A stretch of DNA of 64,000 bases from Actinopolyspora lacussalsi subsp. righensis (GCF_900116555.1 NZ_FPAT01000010.1:124001-188000), one strand, 5' to 3'. Counted from the first letter of the stretch, positions 37,965-46,478 are shown. Program-made: numbers and translations. Notes: generated by a model not told the origin, from the letters alone.

Positions 37965-40688
37965 ATGGCACTGGCCAAGTCGCTAGCTGGTTGGGCCCGG
38001 ACGTGGCGCAGCCCGATCTTGCTGGGGGCCTCGCTCATAATGAGCGTGGCACTGCTCTCTATCGCCCGCGATGCCGGTGGTTCCCAGTGGCTCGCGTTGC
38101 ACCTTCCGGCAGTACCCGGAAGCGATGGGATCTTGTGGCAGGTGCAGACGACGTTCCTGTCGGTCGGATTCGCCGGACTCGCCATCGCCGCGCAACTGTT
38201 TGCCGAGGCTCCACTCGCGATCGGAGCTTCTCGAGGGCGAGTGCTCAAGTACATCGGAGCCGGCCGGTTCGCCGGCGTTGGTCTTGTCGCCAACACTGTC
38301 ATTGGTATCGAGACGATCTGGTTGTCGAGCGAACTCGGGGTGCTTGGCATTGCGCTATTCTGGTTCGTACCAACGGTAGTTCTACTGGTGGTGTCGGCGG
38401 TCAGACTGATGGTGCTCTATAGGAACCCATCGCTGCTTGACGAAGTGGTCCGAACCTCGCTGGTTGAGTCCTCGGCCAGTCGTCTCCAAAGGGTATCGCG
38501 TAGGTACTCCGAAGCGACGAAGCAGTTGGATGGCCTCGTCACATCGAGCTGGTCTTCCTCGGACCTTAGGTTTGAGACCGTCACACTTCGTGTTCCTGTA
38601 CCCCAGGGTGGTGTTGTCGTCAAGGCAATCAAGCCGAATGCCGTGAAGCAAGCACTAAACGCACTCGCGCCGCGCGCGACTGAGAGTCGCTCTGCCGTGG
38701 CAGGTAGTGCCGATGTCTACACCCCGCCACAGATCACCCTGGACGTAGAGCCTGGCGATCGCACCCGCCTCGGCGAAACAGCCTTCCGGGTTATGACTCC
38801 CGAAGCCTTGGACGAGCCGGAGCAAGGTCGGATCATCCGACTGCTGCAGTCGAGCATCGAGTTCGAAGCTTTAGGGGCGGTCACACCCGATGAGGAGACG
38901 GACCGCGAGATCGCGAATCTGAAGGATGCTGTCGGAACCAGCATACGATCCGGCGCTTTCGCCACAGCGGAGCGGGCTGTCGAATTGCTCGGACACGTCG
39001 TACGAGGTGTATGGATGATCCAACTAGACGGCGTTGACTCGTCGCGTCGCGGTTCGTTCACCCGTAGAGACTGGCTGTTTCGCAGCATCGGGGAAGTCGA
39101 GCAGGACGCCGTCCTGTCGCCGCACGCCGCAGGCATGTTCGTTGGTCAAGCTATGACGAGGGCATTGGAAGCTCCAAGCGCAGGATCGCCCGAATACGTT
39201 GACGAATGCCTCCGCAGCTTCACCCGGATCTGGTTCGATGTACTTCAGCAAGGCGGTACAGAGTTCGATCAGCTCTGTGGCCGGATCGTCGTCTGCGTGC
39301 AGAACCTTGCACAGTTCGCCGCCCCGGATCAGCATGAGGACCTCTCCAGACGCGCGACTTGGGTGATGGTCGAGTTGGTCAAACTTGCTCTCGACGCGCA
39401 CAAGCCTGAGGCTGCCGTCCGCGCTGCCGAGGAGCTTCGTGGGCTGTTTGAGTATTCCGACAGGCACGGAACTCAGAGAACACACGTCAGAGCTGGCCAA
39501 CTCGTTCTTGCAGGGTGGCTCGATTATCTCGCAGACAAGGGCGACGATCGAGACCCGGCCGATGGTCGCCTCCGAGAGCTGGTGACACCCCTCGGTACAT
39601 GGGCTGAGATTCTCACCGCCCGAGACCTGGCCGAGCGAGGCGAGACTCCGTTCAGCCGCTGGGACTGGTGGGAGATGAAGTTCAGCGGCTCCTCCCATGC
39701 TCAGTTGCTAGAGCTCTCGCATTACATCGACAGGTCCCAACTGGCGGCACTCGCCGTGTCGTATGGACCGCTTCCCCCAGTCAGTGACCAGGAGACCGCG
39801 TCCAATTACAACCGGCTCCTCCGAGTGCTCGACGAGCGAGACTGCGACCTAACCAGTGTGGAGTCCAGGCTTAGGGAGAGGTTCGTCGAGGAGATTGCTA
39901 AGTGGAAGGCTGCCGAGGATGCGTGCTTGCAGATCGAACCCCTATCTGGCAAACGGGTGGATGCCCTGCGCACCTCGTTGGCGGAGGCGCTTGACGGCGG
40001 CCAGCGACTTGCCGAAAGGATTCCTTGTGCAAGTGATGTCCCAGAAGACGCCGACACATCTCGTCCTATCCTCGGAATGAACTTACGGATCTCCCGGCAC
40101 TATCTCGTCGACAAGATTTTCAATCAAACCTATGCCGATCCGGCGCGACTCGGCCCGATGATCGCACGTGGGTTCACGGACGGCGAGGAACGCAAGATCG
40201 TAGGGCTGCTGCGCTCCCTTCAAGGCGAACCGCGTGAACCGTCGGTGAATGCGATCCGTGAGCAGATCGACGCGCTTGGGGACCAGGCTGAGCACTACAT
40301 CCTCCTGACGCCGTACGGTGGGCTGACGGATTTGAACGCGTGGTACTCGTCCGAGTTCTCCGAGGCCCTCACTCGAGTGACCCACATTGAGACCTCTGCC
40401 TTGGATGAGGGGGCGATCTTCTACGACTCCCGGACAACTTTGATATCGTGCCGGAAGTCCGAAGAGAAGGAGGGGCTTGCGCCGGTCGGCAGGACTTCAA
40501 TTGCCTTCGGTGTTTTTGAGGAAGCGGAAGACGGCGACGAGCCGCAGATCCGACTGGAAGCTGGCGAGTATTTCGTAATTTGGCCTGGGGATTTCCCTCG
40601 CGTGTTCCATTTTGGTGCTGCTTCGGTGGCCGAAGATAACATTGACACTGGAGACGGATCTGTTGACCCCTCAACTGAGCGGTCGTGA
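37965..40688 (+). CDS. Large membrane-anchored protein of unknown function, probably acquired
   Basis: A 907-residue protein not assigned to a family. Four hydrophobic helices lie at the N-terminus (~residues 17-38, 55-78, 95-115 and 122-148), then a ~750-residue mostly helical cytoplasmic part. It has no recognisable Walker, nuclease or protease motif. Codon use is clearly less GC-biased than in flanking genes (more A/T third positions), a sign of horizontal transfer. ATG 37965 has GAGAGGG upstream; GTG 37935 is an alternative. Its position, next to a nuclease remnant and an IS, suits an accessory or defence role, but nothing in the sequence proves that. Confidence 0.7.
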   Translation: MALAKSLAGWARTWRSPILLGASLIMSVALLSIARDAGGSQWLALHLPAVPGSDGILWQVQTTFLSVGFAGLAIAAQLFAEAPLAIGASRGRVLKYIGAGRFAGVGLVANTVIGIETIWLSSELGVLGIALFWFVPTVVLLVVSAVRLMVLYRNPSLLDEVVRTSLVESSASRLQRVSRRYSEATKQLDGLVTSSWSSSDLRFETVTLRVPVPQGGVVVKAIKPNAVKQALNALAPRATESRSAVAGSADVYTPPQITLDVEPGDRTRLGETAFRVMTPEALDEPEQGRIIRLLQSSIEFEALGAVTPDEETDREIANLKDAVGTSIRSGAFATAERAVELLGHVVRGVWMIQLDGVDSSRRGSFTRRDWLFRSIGEVEQDAVLSPHAAGMFVGQAMTRALEAPSAGSPEYVDECLRSFTRIWFDVLQQGGTEFDQLCGRIVVCVQNLAQFAAPDQHEDLSRRATWVMVELVKLALDAHKPEAAVRAAEELRGLFEYSDRHGTQRTHVRAGQLVLAGWLDYLADKGDDRDPADGRLRELVTPLGTWAEILTARDLAERGETPFSRWDWWEMKFSGSSHAQLLELSHYIDRSQLAALAVSYGPLPPVSDQETASNYNRLLRVLDERDCDLTSVESRLRERFVEEIAKWKAAEDACLQIEPLSGKRVDALRTSLAEALDGGQRLAERIPCASDVPEDADTSRPILGMNLRISRHYLVDKIFNQTYADPARLGPMIARGFTDGEERKIVGLLRSLQGEPREPSVNAIREQIDALGDQAEHYILLTPYGGLTDLNAWYSSEFSEALTRVTHIETSALDEGAIFYDSRTTLISCRKSEEKEGLAPVGRTSIAFGVFEEAEDGDEPQIRLEAGEYFVIWPGDFPRVFHFGAASVAEDNIDTGDGSVDPSTERS

Positions 40689-41093
40689 AACGACTTGGCC
40701 GATGCAGTTTCTCGTTGAAGCGCAGTGTGCCGGTAGGTAGGCCCAAGGGCAGGTCTCCGCGGAAATGGATGCCACTTCGGCGCCCGGTTTCGGACACGAC
40801 TACAAGGCTGCCTGAGAAGAGGGCGTGTAGTCAGCGGCCAGCTTCCAGGGATCGGCGACACGTCAGCCGCTGGTCGAAGGCCAGCCCAACATAACCCGTA
40901 GTTGCGCTGAGCCACCATCCCGTACTCCGCCCGGAGAAGTTCACCGTCGTCATTGGCCGACCTGCGGTACGCAAGGTTGAAAGGCCAAAGCCTGATCCGC
41001 AGGCCGTCAGGGGCTCTGTGCGAGCACTCGGAGTACTTCCTCCCAGCTTCCGTTCGCGGTTAGTTGACGGTAGTGCTTGCTCAGTATTGCTGC
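40689..41093. other. Intergenic region in the island
   Basis: About 400 bp with short overlapping frames on both strands and no recognisable domain. A stretch near 40860-40960 has mixed frames suggestive of degraded coding sequence. I cannot assign it. Confidence 0.4.
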
Positions 41094-41970
41094 TCAACGC
41101 ATGCGTTCGGCGAGCTGGTCGAAGAAGTCTGCAAGCACCTTGTTTGCTCTGTCCTTAATCAACTCGGCCCCTCCGAACCGATAGACCTCGTATCCGGCGA
41201 GCCGGAGCCATCGGTCCTCGGCGACCGTCTCGCTGTAAAGCGCAGGGCTCGCTTTGTCGCCGTCGGCGTAGTGCTGCTTCCCGTCAACCTCGATGACGAC
41301 GCGGTGCCTACTAGAGAACAGGATGAGGAAGTCCATCCGCTGCCGTGCCAGCGGACTACCGCTCTGGCCGGCGGTCCGCCGGGCAAGCTGGGTCGCAGGG
41401 TCGAAATGCAGATAGACCTGCGGGATCAGTGCGGGGATTTCGAAGCCGTCCTTGTAGCGGGCCGCGTAGGTATCGAAGACGAGCTGCTCGACCGGGTTGT
41501 CACCGAGAGAAGCCCGAAGGCGGTTGTGCAGGTCTGCCGACCTCTCGTGCCGACGCAGCGTCGGTGAATCTCTGGCGCGCTTTCCACCACTCGATCAGGT
41601 TGCTGTACGTCAAGCCGTCAGCGGGGATCGGTTGGTCGTACACCAGGCAGTACTCGCCGTTGCGGACGATCTCGATGTCGTTGTTGACGGCATAACGCAG
41701 AACGAGTTCGGGTTTGGGGCCGGTGGTGGCGAAGATCAGGTTCTTCGCCGGCGTGCCGACGCCCCCGCCGCGGTCATACTCGGCAAGCAGGGCAGTGAGG
41801 GTGTCGAGAAGTCCGCCGGTGACATCAAGCTCGGTGACCATGCGCCGCGCAAGGGCCACGAGCCGGGGGAGCTCCCAGCTTGCGGTGTATCCCTTGATGA
41901 CATCGCGCTTGTACTCCTCGTCGGCCGGACGCCCAACCATTCTCGTGGACTTCCAGTCGAACAAGCGCAC
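41094..41970 (-). pseudogene. DUF559/Vsr-like nuclease gene, 5'-truncated and frameshifted
   Basis: Two reading frames join into one protein. The first (41970 to ~41550) encodes ADEEYKRDVIKGYTASWELP, KNLIFATTGPKPELVLRYAV, NNDIEIVRNGEYCLVYDQPI. The second (~41545 to 41094) continues SADLHNRLRASLGDNPVEQL, FDTYAARYKDGFEIPALIPQ and the nuclease core QRMDFLILFSSRHRVVIEVD then GKQHYADGD...RLAGYEVYRFGG. The core has the ExDGxxH...RxxxLxxxGY pattern of DUF559/very-short-patch-repair-like endonucleases. A single-base frameshift lies at ~41545-41560. The 5' end abuts the truncated methyltransferase A at ~41924-41932. The N-terminal part may relate to AbiJ-like abortive-infection proteins (uncertain). 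Confidence 0.65.
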
Positions 41971-42577
41971 CGTTGCAGTAGTCCGTTCCCCACGGGGCCA
42001 CTATCAGCCCACACGGGCGTGTCTGTTCGATCCACGCCCGTGGAATCGTGTGGATGGACGCGGTGGCAATCACGCGATCATAGGGAGATTCCGGAGGATA
42101 GCCCTCGGTTCCCTCCGCTCTCACTACCAACGGAGTGTATCCAGCATCGTTCAAGGTGTGGCGCGCGAAAGCAGCCAGGTGTGGATCGACTTCTACCGAG
42201 ACGACTCGTTCAGCTTGACCGACACGAACACTCAGCAGAGCCGCGTTCCAGCCGGTTCCCGTACCGATCTCCAGTACCCGGTGTCCCTGGTGTACATCGA
42301 GTGCGTCGAGCATATTCGCCACAAGCGATGGCTGGCTGCATGAACTGGACGGTTGTAGCCCCACACCGCCTGATGTGGTTCTGCCATCGTCCACCTGCGT
42401 GATGATCGGCTCATCCGCGTTGACCAGCTCACGCCATCGAGCTTCCTCGGTTTCGCGGGACACGGCGGCGAATTCACCCGTAACGGGGTCATCGACCCAC
42501 ACCACAGGCGGGATGAACGGCTCACGCGGCACGGAAAGCCGTTCATGCCATTCAGTTATGATCAGAGCCGCCTTCAT
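41825..42577 (-). pseudogene. PIMT-like methyltransferase of cassette A, 3'-truncated
   Basis: The first ~215 residues align throughout with the intact cassette-B enzyme: ITQVDDGRTTSGGVGLQPSSS, SQPSLVANMLDALDV, the SAM-binding motif I LEIGTGTGWNAALL, motif II VVSVEVDPHLAAFA and GLIVAPWGTDYCNGALVRL...ASG. Homology stops at ~41930, where the sequence switches to the nuclease gene and the frame runs on to a stop at 41825 with unrelated residues. The C-terminal extension (~145 residues) of the full-length paralogue is lost. ATG 42577 overlaps the stop of peptide A (ATGA). The Rossmann core is complete, so partial activity cannot be excluded. Confidence 0.75.
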
Positions 42578-42684
42578 TTCTCGTCGTCCTCGTGTTTGTT
42601 GCCGTCGTCCTTGCTGTCCCAGTTCTCCCATTTATCCGGCTGCGGATTGCCCTGCCCATCCCGGTCCGCGTCCCGCTTTCCCAT
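42574..42684 (-). CDS. Asp-rich small peptide A, candidate RiPP precursor
   Basis: 36 residues, beginning MGKRDADRDGQGNPQPDKWE and ending in a Lys/Asp/Glu/His-rich tail with DDGNKHE. AGGAGA lies 7 bases before the ATG, and the stop overlaps the methyltransferase A start. It is almost identical in its central part to peptide B (48432-48545), although flanking non-coding DNA has diverged, so selection has kept the peptide. It contains two Asp-Gly pairs (9-10 and 27-28), the classic sites of aspartimide formation and PIMT action, and no Cys. Expected role: substrate of the adjacent PIMT-like enzyme. This is inference from arrangement. Confidence 0.7.
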   Translation of the reverse strand: MGKRDADRDGQGNPQPDKWENWDSKDDGNKHEDDEK

Positions 42685-42764
42685 TTCAATTCTCCTGTCT
42701 TGGAATCGGTCCCTTTCAGGCTGCCGGAAGCGGGACTGTCACGGAACGCACTGAGCCCGACGGA

Positions 42765-42785
42765 GTTATGCGGGATCGTGACTAA
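42765..42785 (+). promoter_or_regulatory. Motif shared by both cassettes in the divergent promoter region (A)
   Basis: GTTATGCGGGATCGTGACTA, then AG, lies about 40-60 bp before the small CPxxY gene. The same sequence with three or four changes occurs at 48633-48653 in cassette B in the same relative place, while most of the surrounding intergenic DNA differs. It is a candidate binding site for the XRE/DUF5753 regulator or a shared core promoter. Confidence 0.5.
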
Positions 42786-42823
42786 GCCTTGCCGTGATCG
42801 CATCGGTACTCGAACCTGTGTCC

Positions 42824-43066
42824 ATGAAACTTCGGAAGGTGTCCGGCTGTGAGAACGGCACGTGCCCGGCCGTGTACGTCTCGGACCGGCAAACAGCGGT
42901 AGTGCAGGGCGCCCACGTGCTCACGGCGGACGGGCTGACGTTGGGGGAGGGGGAAACGGCCGTGGAGCTTCCTCCTGACATCGTTCTCGGTGCAGTGACC
43001 GCGCTTGCCGAGTCCGGCAGCGCGGAGACGGTCCAACGGCTCAGGGAGGCTCTGAAGTGCTCCTAG
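42824..43066 (+). CDS. Small CPxxY protein of cassette A
   Basis: 80 residues with the pattern LRKVSGCENGTCPAVYVSDR, VVQGAHVL and GETAVELPPDIVLGAV. Small actinobacterial proteins with a C-x(4,5)-CPxxY motif often stand directly upstream of DUF6879 genes. Function unknown; the paired Cys suggest metal binding or a redox-sensitive site. ATG 42824 was chosen because the cassette-B paralogue also begins M-x-LRKVSGC; GTG 42794 is the in-frame alternative. The next gene starts before this one stops (10-bp overlap). Confidence 0.7.
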   Translation: MKLRKVSGCENGTCPAVYVSDRQTAVVQGAHVLTADGLTLGEGETAVELPPDIVLGAVTALAESGSAETVQRLREALKCS

Positions 43067-43572
43067 ACGGTGAACAGTTCGGCCAGTACCTCACCGACTA
43101 CAAGCGGACGGCGTGGCGGTTCGAGACGCAACCGGCCTATGCCATGCCGAACGAGCAAGACAACCTCAACCGGTGGCGCGCTGGGGAGCCGAAGCCGGAG
43201 GGGCATAACGCCACCTGGCACGAAACCGTGCGGAAGGCGGTCAACGCCGAGAAGACCATCGGTCGTGTCCGTACCGTCCGGCAGCCGCTTACGGAGTACC
43301 AGCGGTTCCAACTGGATTGGGCCATTCCCGGCAACATCGAAGCCGGGGAAGACATCCGCATCCTTGACCTGACGGACCTTGAGCTTTCCCTTCCGTCACA
43401 AGACTTTTGGGTCTTCGATGATGAGACGGTGGTTGATCTCAACTTCCGTCCAGATGGGACGCTGATCAACGTGGACAAGTTGGAAGACCCGGACCTGGAC
43501 CAATACCTGAAGTGGCGAGACACCGCACTCGCGCACGCGGTGTCACTGACCGACTGGAATGCTCGAACCTGA
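43057..43572 (+). CDS. DUF6879 family protein, cassette A
   Basis: 171 residues matching DUF6879: FGQYLTDYKRTAWRFETQPA, W...V...AEKTIGRVRTVRQPLTEYQRF and the hallmark AGEDIRILDLTD...DFWVFDDETVVDLNF. The family is found in actinobacteria beside XRE/DUF5753 regulators and is of unknown biochemistry, probably a partner in regulation. GTG start overlaps the upstream gene, and its 3' end overlaps the regulator gene by 14 bp, so all three are tightly coupled. Paralogue at 48925-49446. Confidence 0.82.
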   Translation: MLLDGEQFGQYLTDYKRTAWRFETQPAYAMPNEQDNLNRWRAGEPKPEGHNATWHETVRKAVNAEKTIGRVRTVRQPLTEYQRFQLDWAIPGNIEAGEDIRILDLTDLELSLPSQDFWVFDDETVVDLNFRPDGTLINVDKLEDPDLDQYLKWRDTALAHAVSLTDWNART

Positions 43573-44413
43573 CACCAAAGAGCAGGGGCGCAAGCACCTT
43601 GCCGAGACGCTACGAGACTTGCGGAAGGCGGCCGGACTCTCCGGGGAGAGGTTAGCCGCCCGAGCGGCTATGTCTCAGTCCAAGATCAGCCGGATTGAGT
43701 CCGGGAAGGTGCTCCCCACCGTTGTTGACGTGGAGCGTGTCGTAAACGCGCTCGAAGCCCCCTCCGAAGTGGCGAGCGAACTCCTTTCCCTCGCTCGCGC
43801 GGCGAACGTCGACTACGCGTCCTGGCGCTCGTACGCCCGGGTCGGTCTCTGGCGCAAGCAAGCCGAGATCAAGGCGCTTGCCGAAACATCCTCGACGGTC
43901 CGGCAGTTCCTACCTGCCATCCCCTCCGGCCTCATCCAAGCGCCCGAATACGCCCGTGCCGTACTGACACCGGCGATCGAGGGAAACTCCTCCCGGAACG
44001 TAGAACGAGCCGTGCGGGTGCGGCTGGACAGTCAGGAAGTGCTCAAGGATGAGTCCCGGCGGTTCCACTTCCTGCTGACCGAGCAAGCGATCCGGTGGCA
44101 GCGTGCGGAACCGGACATCATGGTGACTCAGTTACGGTACATGGCCGGACTGACCGACCGGCCGAACATAGAGCTTGCCATCATCCCGCATGGCGTCACT
44201 GTCAGCGCGGCCCCGCTGAACATTTTCGTCGTCTACGACGATCGTCTGGTGATGGTCGAACTGTTCTCCGGGGAGGTCGCGCTCCGCGACCCTCAGGACG
44301 TCTCCTACCACCTGAACGTGTTCGAGTACTTCCGAAAGCGAGCGGTGACAGGAGAAGCCGCCCGGCAGTTTCTCGAAGCGGCGGCCGACGATTTTATGCG
44401 ACCACACGACTAA
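43559..44413 (+). CDS. XRE-family regulator with DUF5753 domain, cassette A (intact)
   Basis: 284 residues. N-terminal HTH: LAETLRDLRKAAGLSGERLA, AAMSQSKISRIESGKVLPTV (~residues 15-65). The C-terminal DUF5753 region follows, with the family signature FLPAIPSGLIQAPEYARAVL and LTEQAIRWQRAE...MAGLTDRPNIELAIIP. Such regulators (WhiJ-like) usually work with a small partner encoded next to them, and the gene is coupled to DUF6879 by a 14-bp overlap. It is full length here, unlike the copy in cassette B, so it may now regulate both cassettes. An IS element starts 35 bp after its stop. Confidence 0.88.
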   Translation: MLEPDTKEQGRKHLAETLRDLRKAAGLSGERLAARAAMSQSKISRIESGKVLPTVVDVERVVNALEAPSEVASELLSLARAANVDYASWRSYARVGLWRKQAEIKALAETSSTVRQFLPAIPSGLIQAPEYARAVLTPAIEGNSSRNVERAVRVRLDSQEVLKDESRRFHFLLTEQAIRWQRAEPDIMVTQLRYMAGLTDRPNIELAIIPHGVTVSAAPLNIFVVYDDRLVMVELFSGEVALRDPQDVSYHLNVFEYFRKRAVTGEAARQFLEAAADDFMRPHD

Positions 44414-44447
44414 AACTCGCTTCGCTGACCCGCACCGTTCTAACGTC

Positions 44448-45317
44448 GAACGTTATTCATGCCGGAGATGAATTATCGGCACGGAAAGAGCAACGGTCTT
44501 TCGTGTGCGATGGTTCCTGGGAATAAAAAATCATGCACAGGAAAGACCGTTGCGCTACCACCGTACCACAGGGTTGTCGACCGAGGCGATTAACTACCTG
44601 GCCCGAGAAGTCGCGGGACTAGTGATATGGAGTTCGGGAAATACATTCTCGGCATTTCAGGGCGTGGCTATGACATTAGAATACTATCGCACCAACCTCT
44701 CCCAGGGTATGTTGGCGGCGTTTCATGGAACATCGCAGCCGACGCTGTCGCGGATCATTGCCACGCTCGAGGAGGGCTTGGCCCACATCGTGACTGAGTT
44801 CTGCATCGACCTCGATGACCTCAAGTACGATGCTACCCTGCTCGACGGGTTTCTCATCCCCACCGGTAACCGATCTGACCAGGACAAGCTCTACTCCGGT
44901 AAACGCCGCCAATCCGGAGTCGGTGCCCAAGTGGTCGCAACCTTGTACGGACGACTGTTGACCGTTTCCGAAATCTTTCGTGGCTCTACCCATGATGTCA
45001 CGGCCTTCCGCAACAGCAGCCTCGCTTCGCTGCTCAACCAGAGCAACGCCATCGCCGACGGTGGTTATCGTGGAACCAATATGGTCATTCCGATCCGGAA
45101 ACCAAACGGGTATGAACTCGACGCCGATCGTGCTGCCTTCAACGCAGCCTTGACAGGATGGCGCGCTCCCGCCGAACGAGTCATCGCGCATCTCAAGAAC
45201 TGGAACATTCTGGCCACCGGATATCACAGGCGCCTCTGCCACTTGCAACGCGTCGTCCACATCATCACCAGACTGAAACGCTTCCGTGCCTGCTACGCGG
45301 CCTCATGAATAACGTTC
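44448..45317 (+). mobile_element. Insertion sequence of the IS5 superfamily (~870 bp)
   Basis: Perfect 14-bp terminal inverted repeats GAACGTTATTCATG (44448-44461) and CATGAATAACGTTC (45304-45317) bound a single transposase gene whose stop codon lies inside the right repeat. No convincing target-site duplication is visible, so post-insertion change or ends offset by a few bases are possible. It separates the cassette-A regulator from an orphan immunity gene. Confidence 0.85.
44550..45308 (+). CDS. IS5-superfamily DDE transposase
   Basis: A 252-residue transposase. N-terminal HTH region (LRYHRTTGLSTEAINYLARE...FHGTSQPTLSRIIATLEEGL), then a DDE_Tnp_4-type catalytic core: first Asp in KYDATLLDGFLIPTG, second in NAIADGGYRGTNMVIPI, and a C-terminal Glu in RAPAERVIAHLKNWNIL. 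All parts are present, so the element may still be active. I chose TTG 44550 with AGGAAAG upstream; an in-frame GTG at 44505 would add 15 non-conserved residues. Confidence 0.85.
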   Translation: MRYHRTTGLSTEAINYLAREVAGLVIWSSGNTFSAFQGVAMTLEYYRTNLSQGMLAAFHGTSQPTLSRIIATLEEGLAHIVTEFCIDLDDLKYDATLLDGFLIPTGNRSDQDKLYSGKRRQSGVGAQVVATLYGRLLTVSEIFRGSTHDVTAFRNSSLASLLNQSNAIADGGYRGTNMVIPIRKPNGYELDADRAAFNAALTGWRAPAERVIAHLKNWNILATGYHRRLCHLQRVVHIITRLKRFRACYAAS

Positions 45318-45375
45318 TGGATGTCTGGGAAGAGGGCGCGACCGAACCAATAACTATTCGAGGAGTAGCGGACCA

Positions 45376-45819
45376 ATGATCCTGAATTCTTCCGTTGTCA
45401 ACAAGGAATTCAAGAGAGCGGAACAAGGACAGCAAGCCGAAGCTCTCATCGAGGAACTTCTTGCTACAGATCACAGCTCATGGGAGTCGCATCTCAGCTT
45501 CACGGATGAATCCATCGATCCGGACGAGGTAAGCGAAGACTGGTATCCGGACCACGACGTCACTCTTGCGGTCGACCCAACTTCAGGCTACGGAGCGATG
45601 CGCTGGACAGGAATGATCGATAACGTCTTGGTTCCGTTCGTCACGTACAACCCGAACACCGAACCGAATATTGATCTCTTGCGTGACGGCGGTACTCCGC
45701 ACTTCTTTCCTCATTCGGCGGTTCTGCCCGTGGATGACGTCAGGATGGCTTTGCTGGAGTTCGCGCGTACGGGACAGCGTCCGGAGTGCGTGAGCTGGCA
45801 GGAGTTCGACAGGTTGTGA
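45376..45819 (+). CDS. Imm1-family immunity protein (orphan)
   Basis: 147 residues that fit the Imm1 family of polymorphic-toxin immunity proteins: a Trp/Asp-rich start (WESHLSFTDES), VTLAVDPTSGYGAMRWTG and the C-terminal FFPHSAVLPVDDVRMALLEF then ARTGQRPECVSWQEF. Imm1 proteins usually protect against nucleic-acid deaminase or nuclease toxins encoded immediately upstream. No toxin gene is present: the IS lies directly before it, so the toxin was probably lost or displaced. Start ATG 45376. Codon use is less GC-rich than the chromosome average. Confidence 0.78.
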   Translation: MILNSSVVNKEFKRAEQGQQAEALIEELLATDHSSWESHLSFTDESIDPDEVSEDWYPDHDVTLAVDPTSGYGAMRWTGMIDNVLVPFVTYNPNTEPNIDLLRDGGTPHFFPHSAVLPVDDVRMALLEFARTGQRPECVSWQEFDRL

Positions 45820-46409
45820 TACGGGATTCTATCGGGGTTTCCCGTTGTTGCTCGGCACCGTGCTGACTTGGTGCTGACTCCGTGAGGTTGAGAGACCTCC
45901 CAGAGATCGGGGCTGTTTCCGGTCGCAGACCGCAGCCCCCGACAGCCTCACTCAGCCCCGGAGCCAGGCCGCCGTCCTCTTTTCTTGCGAGCCGGAGGCG
46001 ATCCCCGGGGCTCGGGTCCCGCGTGGACCCGTAAGGCTGCGATCCCCCCTCGATCTCGGGGGAGCCGTGTATTCGACACACCTCTCCCGGGATCGAGGGG
46101 GAGGTGAAGACTCTCGGTATACCGGAATTGTGACTTCGGAGCTTCACCCCGCGCGGGGTGTTACACCCGCGCCGAGCCGGGGGTTACGCGCATTGCCGGG
46201 ATGATGGCCGGGCTACACGAGCGTGAGCGCCAGGGCTTACCAAGGACACGGCCGGGTTCGCCTAGATCGTGCGTTGCCTGACGCGCGGACTTCACCCGCT
46301 CTGACCGGGAGCCGCACGGCTGTGAACCGTGGCCAGGACTTGTAACCCTACCCACACGCTGCCTGGACCGCGTGTGGAGGGAAGTCTATTCCGTGCTAGA
46401 CTCAGCACT
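45820..46409. other. Gene-poor region with inverted repeat
   Basis: About 590 bp without a supportable gene. It contains the long imperfect inverted repeat at 46043-46104 and many short GC-rich dyads (for example CCGCGCGGGG at ~46149). A 64-residue ORF at 46161-46355 on the minus strand has no coding character. It may be the scar of mobile-element activity. No tRNA was found here. Confidence 0.45.
46043..46104. repeat. Long imperfect inverted repeat
   Basis: TCCCCCCTCGATCTCGGGGG (from 46043) is complementary, with two small bulges, to CTCCCGGGATCGAGGGGGA (46084-46102), leaving a ~20-nt loop. It could be a transcription terminator after the Imm1 gene or the end of a mobile element. Confidence 0.5.
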
Positions 46410-46478
46410 GCTATATGTATTCTTGGCGGATGAAATATAGCATGAGTCCCCTGGTCACGATCAGGGGACTCTTCTTTG
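46410..46478 (+). ncRNA. Candidate small structured RNA with terminator
   Basis: Two consecutive hairpins: GCTATAT (46410-46416) with ATATAGC (46435-46441), then AGTCCCCTG (46445-46453) with CAGGGGACT (46462-46470), followed by CTTCTTTGTT. This is the only classical hairpin-plus-T-rich terminator in the window and stands in AT-richer DNA with TAGACT (~46396) as a possible -10 box. No ORF explains it. It could also be the 3' end or attenuator of a lost gene. Confidence 0.4.
46445..46470 (+). terminator. Intrinsic terminator with T-rich tail
   Basis: A 9-bp perfect stem, 8-nt loop and downstream CTTCTTTGTT. It reads on the plus strand; the structure also fits as the end of the small RNA candidate. 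Confidence 0.6.

Noticed and set aside
42552-42803. 83-codon minus-strand ORF overlapping peptide A
   Set aside because: It is in another frame. The 36-codon frame has the ribosome binding site, is coupled to the methyltransferase and is conserved in cassette B.
42824-43066. DUF397 partner protein as in WhiJ loci
   Set aside because: The small protein lacks the DUF397 W-x-KSS-YS and RDSK motifs; it carries a different CPxxY pattern.
46043-46104. Inverted repeat as an attachment site of an integrative element
   Set aside because: No second copy, no tRNA and no integrase in the window; kept only as an inverted repeat.
46161-46355. 64-codon ORF in the gene-poor region
   Set aside because: Composition resembles a random frame over hairpin-rich DNA and there is no homology that I recognise.
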